Of a DNA stretch of 32,451 nucleotides, positions 7,644 through 14,314 are shown in pieces. The stretch is taken from the NCBI GenBank assembly GCA_947258645.1, contig CAMYJL010000005.1, positions 1 through 32,451 on the forward strand, written 5' to 3'. The notes under the pieces are model-generated. The model saw only the letters and a list, made by a program, of their open reading frames with translations, was not told the DNA's origin and made no database searches. Both the position numbers and the translations under genes were made by a program. Origin of the DNA: an uncultured Nitrospinota bacterium. Lineage in GTDB: Bacteria > UBA8248. Each line of letters begins with the position of its first letter. Positions within the stretch are counted from its first letter, which is position 1.

Positions 7644-8921
7644 ATGGTTGATTTCAGTTTGACCGAAAAACAACTCGAATATCAAAAAATCGCTCATGAT
7701 TTTGCGAGGGACGAAATCCGGCCGATTAGCCTTGAGCTGGATCATAAGGAAGACCCTCTCGAGTGCGCCTATATGCCGCATCTTCTCGAGAAGTTCGATA
7801 AAGCGGGTCTTCGAACCATGAGCATTCCGAATGAATACGGCGGGGGCGGTGTGGACGACCTACTGACACACTGCATCGTGGGCGAGGAAATTTCATGGGG
7901 AGACCGGGGCGCCACCGGATTCCTGCTGTCCACCACGAAAGTCACCCATGTGCTGCTGAGCAAGCTCATCGGGGATAAGGAATTGGCGGATTATTGGCTG
8001 CGCGAGTATGTCAAGGATCCGACCTTCCTGATCGGTACGGCGACGACCGAGCCGCTCTCCGGAGCCGAAAATCAGCTCCCCTACAACGGCGCGGACGGGG
8101 GCTATCGCACCACCGCGGTCCGGGATGGGGACGACTACATCGTCAACGGGAAAAAGCATTTCATCTCCAACGTCGGGTGGGCGAGATTGATGTTTACTTT
8201 CGTTCGTACCAATCCGTCGGTTGGAGTGGAGCAGGGCGCTTCTCTCCTCATGGTGCCCATGGACACGCCCGGTGTTCGTATGGGCAAGGTCCACAACAAG
8301 ATGGGGTATCGTCTCAACCAGAATGCCGAGATCATCTTTGAGAACGCGAGAATTCCGGTGAAGTACCGGCTGGGGGATGAGAACGGCGGTGTTTCGGCAA
8401 TTCGCAGGCACCTGCGCGGAGATGCCCTGATCAACGCGGCGGGTCAGATTGGCACCGCGCGCGCCGCATACGAAGCTTCTCTCGAATACGCCAAAGAGCG
8501 GATCGCCAGCGGAAGACCCATTGCCCACCATCAGTCCGTCGGGCTGAAACTGGTCGATATGTACACCAAGCTTGAAGCGGCGCGCTCTTTCGTTTGGCAG
8601 GCCGCATGGCGCCAGGATGTGCGGAACGAAATCCCGATCGATCCGCCGATGACCCTCGCCGCGAGCGCGTTTGCGCATGAAATCTCCTGCGATGTGACGA
8701 AAATGGCGATGGAGATTCATGCGGGTGTGGGAGTCCAGCGCGAGAATTTCCTGGAGAAATGGTTCCGCGACTGCCACAACATGCTTTTCTCGAGTGACGG
8801 CGGAAACAACATGAAAAAAGTGCGCGCCATGTATGCCCTCACGGGCGAATGGGGCGCGCGGAGCGAGGAGGAGAATCCCGTATCGGGCGGCGCCTATGTG
8901 GCTGTCGGGGATGGACTCTAA
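7644..8921 (+). CDS. Acyl-CoA dehydrogenase family flavoprotein (first copy)
   Basis: 425 residues, covering the helical N-domain (FSLTEKQLEYQKIAHDFARD), the beta middle domain (ATTEPLSGAENQ near 133-144; NGKKHFISNVGWA near 168-180) and the helical C-domain with RIASGRPIAHHQSVGLKLVD. It should hold FAD and remove hydrogens from a CoA thioester, passing electrons to ETF. The catalytic Glu of medium-chain enzymes would fall in the segment WFRDCHNMLFSSDGGN; the nearest acidic residue is D385. D260 (RGDALINA) aligns with the alternative base position of isovaleryl-CoA dehydrogenase. A C-terminal tail of about 25 residues is absent from the neighbouring paralog. It is co-directional with that paralog, 159 bases away. 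Confidence 0.92.
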   Translation: MVDFSLTEKQLEYQKIAHDFARDEIRPISLELDHKEDPLECAYMPHLLEKFDKAGLRTMSIPNEYGGGGVDDLLTHCIVGEEISWGDRGATGFLLSTTKVTHVLLSKLIGDKELADYWLREYVKDPTFLIGTATTEPLSGAENQLPYNGADGGYRTTAVRDGDDYIVNGKKHFISNVGWARLMFTFVRTNPSVGVEQGASLLMVPMDTPGVRMGKVHNKMGYRLNQNAEIIFENARIPVKYRLGDENGGVSAIRRHLRGDALINAAGQIGTARAAYEASLEYAKERIASGRPIAHHQSVGLKLVDMYTKLEAARSFVWQAAWRQDVRNEIPIDPPMTLAASAFAHEISCDVTKMAMEIHAGVGVQRENFLEKWFRDCHNMLFSSDGGNNMKKVRAMYALTGEWGARSEEENPVSGGAYVAVGDGL

Positions 8922-8946
8922 TCACCCGGAGCGGAATTTCGGGTGA
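8922..8946 (+). promoter_or_regulatory. Inverted repeat after the first acyl-CoA dehydrogenase gene
   Basis: Arms TCACCCG (8922-8928) and CGGGTGA (8940-8946), perfect over 7 bases with an 11-base centre. It begins immediately after the stop codon and lies in the 159-base gap between the two paralogs. No T-run follows. It could be an mRNA-processing hairpin that sets different levels for the two dehydrogenases, or it could be chance. Confidence 0.3.
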
Positions 8947-9080
8947 ACGGAAATTGCCGGCACCGATAACGGAATTGCTTTTTCAGTGTGTTGAATAGTG
9001 CGGTCTCTCCAGCCCGCAGGATTCATGCGAAATGATGAGTTGCGTCATTCGTACAATTTTTTTAAGGGAGGAGAGAGCAA

Positions 9081-10298
9081 ATGTTTGATTATCGTCTGAC
9101 GGATGAGCAGGTTGCCCTGCAACAGCTGGCTCATGAGTTTGCCGAAAAGGAAATTCGGCCCATCGGCTTGGACCTGGACCACAACCCGGATCCGGCCAAA
9201 TCGGCTTACATGGAGCCGCTCCTGGAGAAGGCCGACAAGGTGGGCCTCCGGACGATGGGGCTTCCGGAGAAGTACGGCGGCGGTGGCGTCGATGATCTCT
9301 TCTCCCATTGCATCGTGGCCGAGGAGCTTTCATGGGGAAACCGCGGAGTTTGCGGAATGCTTCTCTCCGCGACGAAGATCACGCACCTTTTGGGGAATGA
9401 AGAACTTTGCCCATCGGAGGAGATCCGGGAAAAGTGGCTTCGGGCCTATTGCGAGGATCCGAATTTTCTGATCTCCACCGCGACGACCGAACCCAATTCC
9501 GGCTCGGAGAACCTTTACCCCTACAGCGCGCCCGACGCGGGATACCGGACATCGGCCGTCCGGGACGGGGACGAATACGTTATTAACGGTATGAAGCATT
9601 TTGTGTCCAACATCGGGTGGGCCAAATTGTATTTCGTCTACGTGCGGACTGACCAGACAAAAGGGATCGATGAAGGCGCTTCCCTGATGATGGTTCCCAG
9701 AGATACTCCCGGTGTCTCTCACGGACGGGTGCACGACAAGATGGGCTACCGGCTGAATCTCAACCGCGAGCTCATTTTGGATAACGTCCGAATACCGGTC
9801 GAAAACCGGCTGGGACCCGAGAATTGCGGGGTTTCGTATATCCGCAGGCACATGCGGGGCGATGCCTTGATCAACGCAGCGGCGATGATCGGGCTGGCGC
9901 GCGCCGCCTACGAAGATACCCTCGAGTATTCAAGAAACCGGGTGGCCAGCGGAAAGCCCATCATCGAGCATCAGGCCATTTCGATGAAGCTGATCGACAT
10001 GTACACGGCGATCGAGGCCGCCCGGGCTTATGTGTTGTATGCCGCCTGGCGCGTGGACGCTCAATGGAATGGTGTTGACGGAAAGAATATTCCGGGCGAT
10101 CCCAAAATGTCGCCTTCAGCCAGCTATTTTGCGCACGAAGTGGCTTGTGACGTGACGCGCGCGGCGATGGAAATTCACGGAGGGATGGGGGTCATGAAGG
10201 AGCTTCCAATTGAAATGTATTTTCGGGACGCGCACAACATGATGCACAGCGACGGCGGAAACATCATGAAGCGCCTGAAGGCCATTCGAAATCTGTAA
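9081..10298 (+). CDS. Acyl-CoA dehydrogenase family flavoprotein (second copy)
   Basis: 405 residues, clearly paralogous to the preceding gene across its whole length (for example YGGGGVDDL, MKHFVSNIGWAK, MRGDALINAA). The start has GGGAGGAGAGAGC just before it, one of the strongest ribosome sites in the window. FAD and substrate motifs are intact (STATTEPNSGSENLYP near 132-147). At the usual catalytic Glu position the segment is YFRDAHNMMHSDGGN, placing D391 where medium-chain enzymes have Glu; D261 aligns with the other known base position. The two copies may form a heteromer, as some acyl-CoA dehydrogenases do, or act on successive intermediates. Both readings are inference. Confidence 0.92.
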   Translation: MFDYRLTDEQVALQQLAHEFAEKEIRPIGLDLDHNPDPAKSAYMEPLLEKADKVGLRTMGLPEKYGGGGVDDLFSHCIVAEELSWGNRGVCGMLLSATKITHLLGNEELCPSEEIREKWLRAYCEDPNFLISTATTEPNSGSENLYPYSAPDAGYRTSAVRDGDEYVINGMKHFVSNIGWAKLYFVYVRTDQTKGIDEGASLMMVPRDTPGVSHGRVHDKMGYRLNLNRELILDNVRIPVENRLGPENCGVSYIRRHMRGDALINAAAMIGLARAAYEDTLEYSRNRVASGKPIIEHQAISMKLIDMYTAIEAARAYVLYAAWRVDAQWNGVDGKNIPGDPKMSPSASYFAHEVACDVTRAAMEIHGGMGVMKELPIEMYFRDAHNMMHSDGGNIMKRLKAIRNL

Positions 10299-10325
10299 CC
10301 TGAATCGCAGGAGAAAGGAAATATT

Positions 10326-10712
10326 ATGGGATGCCGAACTCATCACGTGCATCATGTGGCAAAAGATCCGCAAGTGGCTGCGGATTTCTACATCCAGCAT
10401 TTTGGCGGGATCCTGCATACACCCCAGATAGATTACATGGGTGCTCCCTATATCAGCGTCATGCTGGACGGTGTAGAAATTCGAATTCGCGGGCTTCGTC
10501 CCAATGAAAACGATGAAATGGTCAAGGTCGGCCGGGGACTGCATCACTTCGGGATTCAGGTGGACAATCTGAAATCCTTCGCGGAGAAGCTGGAGAAGGC
10601 CGGCGTGGAGTTCACGAAGAAACCCGGCCCGGGCGTTTTGGGGTCGACGACGTCGTTCATCAAGGCACCGGATGACGTTCTGATCGAACTGGTGGAAGAG
10701 CCGGCGGCGTAA
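10326..10712 (+). CDS. VOC-superfamily protein (glyoxalase / methylmalonyl-CoA epimerase-like)
   Basis: 128 residues made of two beta-alpha-beta-beta-beta units, the standard single-chain VOC size. The first unit is HHVHHVAKDPQVAADFYIQH with ISVMLDGVEIRIRG; the second is LHHFGIQVDNLKSFAEKLEK with DDVLIELVEEP. Likely metal ligands are a His in the HHVHHV start, the Glu of GVEIRIRG, a His of GLHHFGI and the Glu of LIELVEE, matching the H/E/H/E pattern of epimerases and lyases in this superfamily. AGGAGAAAGG lies just upstream and the gene follows the second acyl-CoA dehydrogenase by 27 bases. An epimerase or lyase acting on the same CoA pathway is plausible but unproven. Confidence 0.82.
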   Translation: MGCRTHHVHHVAKDPQVAADFYIQHFGGILHTPQIDYMGAPYISVMLDGVEIRIRGLRPNENDEMVKVGRGLHHFGIQVDNLKSFAEKLEKAGVEFTKKPGPGVLGSTTSFIKAPDDVLIELVEEPAA

Positions 10713-10818
10713 TAGCCTTCGATAAACCAATAGACGAAATCGCAACCGGGCCATTGTGCCCGTAGGGGAGTCGTGCATTCATAGGGATAATTCCGATGGA
10801 TTCATAGGAGATGGTCAA

Positions 10819-12039
10819 ATGATGGAATTCGCACGGGGTCAATTTTTGGTCGACTACGAGCATCGGGTCGATTTGAACGCCTTGCGATCGAAACGAGTTG
10901 ATAAGGCGCAACAGTTCATGAAGGACTCCGGGGTTGATGCGTTGTTCATGACGAAGGTCGAAAACGTCCGCTACCTGACCAGCCTGCGGGCGTCGTTCCT
11001 GGCGCACCGGGAAGGGGTGCGGGCGATGACGCTCCTGACCCAGGACGAAAAACCCCATCTGTTCACCAACGGGGGGGAAATTCCGCGGATCACCCGGGAC
11101 ATGCCCTGGATCGACCATTTCCACAGCATGCCCAAGCTCGAAGAGCAGCAGCTGATGGACAAGATGGTCCGGGAAATCCTTCGCCCGGCCCTCGAGGAAC
11201 TGGGCGTGATCGGCGGCAAGCTGGGCGTCGATGTCATGGGCTACCACATGCTCAGCGCGTTTCAGCGCATATTGCCCGACATGGAACTGGTGGACGGCGA
11301 TACGCTGATGCACAAGGTCCGCCGCCGAAAGCTGGAAGAAGAGGCCTACATGATCCGGGAAGCGAGCGCTATTGCGGACTCGGTTTGCCAGACGGCGATG
11401 GAACACGTGAGGCCCGGCGTGCGCGAGTGCGACGTGGCGGCGGAGGCCATGAAAACGCTTCACCACTATGGAGCCGAAATGGCGCATCTGGTGTCTCCCT
11501 TCGTCGCCTCGGGGGAGCACATGTCGCCGCCGGCGAGGTATGCGACAGACAAGATCATGCGCAACGGCGATATCGTATTCATCGACATCGGAGCCCAGTG
11601 GAACGGCTATTTTGGCGACGTCGCCCGGACGGTGATTTGCGGTAAACCCTCGGATTTCCAGAAAAAGATATACACGGCAGTTTACGAGGCGCTTCAGAAG
11701 GGGCTCGAACGGATGCGGCCGGGGTACACCAACCAGGAGGTGGCCGACGAGATTTGGGGAACCGCCGATAAGTATGGCCTGAGGGATCACTGGTTCAGCT
11801 TGAGCATCGGCCACGCGCTCGGGACTTCTCCAAACGAGCCGCCCTATATCGGAGAGCCCGATCCGGACTCCGAGGTTGTCCCCTTGGAGCCGGGAATGGT
11901 GTTCGCCGTGGAGCCGCTTATCTGGGTACCGGATACCAAGGGCGGCGGCGGCGTCCGGATTGAGGAGACCGTGATGATCACCGAGGATGGCCATGAGGTC
12001 ATGACCCGCTGTGACATGGACGATCGGCTGCTTCTTTAG
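10819..12039 (+). CDS. M24-family metallopeptidase (Xaa-Pro aminopeptidase / prolidase-like)
   Basis: I chose the ATG at 10819, which has AGGAG 8 bases upstream; an in-frame GTG at 10756 would add 21 residues with no family similarity. The product is 406 residues. The creatinase N-terminal domain covers about 1-165 (VRYLTSLRASFLAHREG) and the catalytic pita-bread domain follows. All five metal ligands are present: D256 and D267 (IDIGAQWNGYFGDVART), H332 (SIGHALG), E365 (VFAVEPL) and E382 (VRIEET). It is therefore expected to be an active di-metal hydrolase of an Xaa-Pro or related amide bond, in the cytoplasm. It contrasts with the ligand-altered M24 protein at 1853-2995 in the same cluster. 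Confidence 0.9.
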   Translation: MMEFARGQFLVDYEHRVDLNALRSKRVDKAQQFMKDSGVDALFMTKVENVRYLTSLRASFLAHREGVRAMTLLTQDEKPHLFTNGGEIPRITRDMPWIDHFHSMPKLEEQQLMDKMVREILRPALEELGVIGGKLGVDVMGYHMLSAFQRILPDMELVDGDTLMHKVRRRKLEEEAYMIREASAIADSVCQTAMEHVRPGVRECDVAAEAMKTLHHYGAEMAHLVSPFVASGEHMSPPARYATDKIMRNGDIVFIDIGAQWNGYFGDVARTVICGKPSDFQKKIYTAVYEALQKGLERMRPGYTNQEVADEIWGTADKYGLRDHWFSLSIGHALGTSPNEPPYIGEPDPDSEVVPLEPGMVFAVEPLIWVPDTKGGGGVRIEETVMITEDGHEVMTRCDMDDRLLL

Positions 12040-12124
12040 CCGTTCAGTTGATTCAAAATAAACGATTGGGGGAATGGCGCATTTCCTGGATCAATGTCCT
12101 GTTCGAAATTCGTGAAAGGAAGAG

Positions 12125-13123
12125 ATGATGGCTGCAGATAAGGCACGTGTGGCGTTCGTTGGGCTGGGAAGATACTCGAATGTGTTGGCTGATGCTGCTG
12201 GAAGGGCGGGCAATCTGGAGGTTGTCAACTGTTTCACGCGGACAGCTGCCACACGGAAGGAATTCACCGAGAAATACGGCTGCCGGGAATCGGACAGCTT
12301 GGATGGCGTTTTGAGCGATTCCGAGGTCGAAGGCGTGGTCGTCGTGACGCCGCATTCCACTCACTCTGACATCATCTGCCTGGCGGCCTCCGCCGGGAAG
12401 CACGTTTTCATTGAAAAACCCCTGACGCTGACCGTCGCCGATGCGGACCGGGCCATTGATGCGGCATCCAAGGCAGGCGTTGCCCTTCAGGTCGGGCAAC
12501 ATCGCCGATTTCAGGGAGCCACCCGGCGTATTCGGCAGATGATCGATAAGGGGGAGCTGGGCGATCTGTATCAACTTGAGTCCAATCTATCCATGCCGGG
12601 CGGAGCGCTGCGACCGGGATGGCGCGAAGATCCCGCCGAGTGCCCGGTGGGATCGATGACTGGCCTTGGGGTCCACATGGTGGACAATCTCCACTATCTG
12701 GCCGGTCCGGTGAAGCGGGTATCCGCCTTTTCAACGAAGCTCAATTCGATCGGGGTATTGGATAACGTGACGAGCATCGTGCTTGAGTTCGAATCCGGCG
12801 CGCTCGGGTACATCGGAACCTGCTCCGGGGTTCCCAAGCTGTTCAACACGGCTGCGTTCGGCACCGAGTGCAATGTCTGGTGCGAGGACGAGGGAGATAA
12901 ACTATTCCTTCAAAAGAGGGAAGAGAGGGTTCGCTCTGAAGTGCCTGTCGAGGGCGGCGATGCCATCGTGGACCAAATGGCCGCGTTTGGCCGCTCCATT
13001 CGCGTTGGAGAGAGGCCGGAAGTGGGCGGACCGGAAGGACGAGAGGTCGTCGCTGTTCTCGAAGCCGTCATCGAAAGTGTAGATACGGGAAAGTCCGTCG
13101 AGGTGGACAAGTTTCGACCCTGA
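12125..13123 (+). CDS. Gfo/Idh/MocA-family NAD(P)-dependent oxidoreductase (second copy)
   Basis: 332 residues. The Rossmann motif is VAFVGLGRYS (9-18) and the EKP motif is E97-K98-P99 (VFIEKPLTL). The C-terminal domain contains GSMTGLGVHMVDNLHYLAGP, with a candidate catalytic His in GVHMVD. It shares VNCFTRT and the general layout with the gene at 6554-7582. Its start is preceded by GGAAGAG, with a second in-frame ATG one codon later. It is the last gene of the co-directional catabolic series; a 457-base gap follows. The two copies differ in the active-site loop (GGPLLQVAIHQ versus GSMTGLGVHM), so they probably use different but related substrates. Confidence 0.88.
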   Translation: MMAADKARVAFVGLGRYSNVLADAAGRAGNLEVVNCFTRTAATRKEFTEKYGCRESDSLDGVLSDSEVEGVVVVTPHSTHSDIICLAASAGKHVFIEKPLTLTVADADRAIDAASKAGVALQVGQHRRFQGATRRIRQMIDKGELGDLYQLESNLSMPGGALRPGWREDPAECPVGSMTGLGVHMVDNLHYLAGPVKRVSAFSTKLNSIGVLDNVTSIVLEFESGALGYIGTCSGVPKLFNTAAFGTECNVWCEDEGDKLFLQKREERVRSEVPVEGGDAIVDQMAAFGRSIRVGERPEVGGPEGREVVAVLEAVIESVDTGKSVEVDKFRP

Positions 13124-13580
13124 ACGTTAGCCATGGGAAGTCTTGAGAGGACCGCTTGGTGTGTCCACGGCGGGGCGAGATTCCCGCCATGGGCATCGCC
13201 CTCGGCGGATCGTTCAATTAGGCTCAGGTTTCCATCGAATACGTGTTTTCGTCGAAAAAAAGCCGTTCCAGCGGGGGGCCTCATTCGGCAGTTTATCCCC
13301 TTAAATCCTTGATTATTTGAATTATCCAGAAAATTTACCCAATGAAACCAAAATATAGTTGCCAGATCGATAAAAGAGGCATAAATAAGATATAAAGATA
13401 TTTAACTCCTTAAAATAGAGGCGCATCATTTTCATCTCATACCTTATGGAACTTTTCCCACAAAAGGGGCCATCAGCATTCAGGCCATGTCCATGTGGGG
13501 TTTCAAGGTGAGGGGGACGGTCGGAGTCGGCTTTTTCCTGGTCTCAAAAATCCATTGGCCAAGCTATTGGAGGGTTTTTT
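13124..13580. other. Intergenic gap of 457 bases with a strongly AT-rich centre
   Basis: No gene is supported here. A short GC hairpin (GGCGGG at 13169-13174 with CCCGCC at 13183-13188) sits 45 bases after the preceding stop codon without a clear T-run, so it is at best a weak terminator. Bases from about 13300 to 13440 are markedly AT-rich and are the likely location of the promoter for the nap-like operon. I could not place a convincing FNR-type, NarL-type or sigma-54 site. Confidence 0.4.
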
Positions 13581-14312
13581 ATGCGAAAAGTTCGGTTCGT
13601 TTTTTTCCTCGGCTTTTTTATCGTCGGTGTCTTGGCCTGGACGATCCCGGGGGATGATGAAGCCGCCGCTTACCGGGACGGGGGATGGAACGCCACCTAC
13701 TCGAAGGGCCAGAAACTCTTTTCCATCCATTGCGCCGCCTGTCACGGAAAAAACGGGCAGGGCGGTATTGGTCTTCCGCTCAACCTCCAGAGTTTTCTTT
13801 CGGTCGCCCCGGACGGGTACATCCGTAAATCGATTTTTTACGGCCGCCTTCCCCGTCAAATGATTGCCTTCAACGCGATTCTCAAAAAAGAGGAAATCGA
13901 AGCCATCGCCTCCTATGTACGGGGCTGGCAGGTCAGCGACTACCAGGGAATCGACGCCAAGCGCGTGGCCGGATCGGCTGCCAAAGGAAAAGTTTTTTTT
14001 GACGGAATGTGCGCCGGGTGCCACGGGATTAACGGCCTGGGCGGTCCCCAGGTGGGCGGCGGCCACGTTACCAACTCTGTCGCCGGCTACGCCGGACCGT
14101 CGCTCAACAATCAGGGTTTCCTGAAATCCGCGACGGACGGTTACATCAAGGCGACCCTAATGTCGGGACGGGTCGGCACCCCGATGGGCGCCTACCTGAA
14201 GGGAAAGCAGGGCTTTGTGGAACTGGAGGAAAAAGAGATTAACGACTTGGTGGCCTATATCCGCTCCTGGGAAAAACAGGGCGCGGGGCCGCGCGACCCC
14301 TGGAGGGATTGA
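13581..14312 (+). CDS. Periplasmic diheme cytochrome c
   Basis: 243 residues with GGAGGG upstream of ATG. An N-terminal hydrophobic stretch (VFFLGFFIVGVLAW, residues 7-20) is a signal peptide or anchor. Two class I cytochrome c domains follow: CAACH at 51-55 with a probable Met ligand M94 (RLPRQMIAF), and CAGCH at 144-148 with probable M202 (RVGTPMGAY). Both domains contain GxGG loops after the heme site. The gene ends two bases before the NapA-like start, so it is almost certainly co-translated and is the likely electron donor to, or acceptor from, that enzyme. It may replace the diheme NapB, to which it shows no evident similarity by eye. Confidence 0.9.
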   Translation: MRKVRFVFFLGFFIVGVLAWTIPGDDEAAAYRDGGWNATYSKGQKLFSIHCAACHGKNGQGGIGLPLNLQSFLSVAPDGYIRKSIFYGRLPRQMIAFNAILKKEEIEAIASYVRGWQVSDYQGIDAKRVAGSAAKGKVFFDGMCAGCHGINGLGGPQVGGGHVTNSVAGYAGPSLNNQGFLKSATDGYIKATLMSGRVGTPMGAYLKGKQGFVELEEKEINDLVAYIRSWEKQGAGPRDPWRD

Positions 14313-14314
14313 AT

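Noticed and set aside
10660-11994. Minus-strand open frame of 444 codons opposite the second M24 gene
   Set aside because: A shadow of a gene with complete metal-ligand motifs on the plus strand; no ribosome site or family features.
13169-13188. Rho-independent terminator after the catabolic cluster
   Set aside because: The 6-bp GC stem has an 8-base loop and no T-run, so it is mentioned only as a weak hairpin in the gap description.
13300-13440. FNR or sigma-54 site upstream of the nap-like operon
   Set aside because: TTGATTATTTGAAT lacks a proper right half and no GG-N10-GC element with sigma-54 spacing was found.
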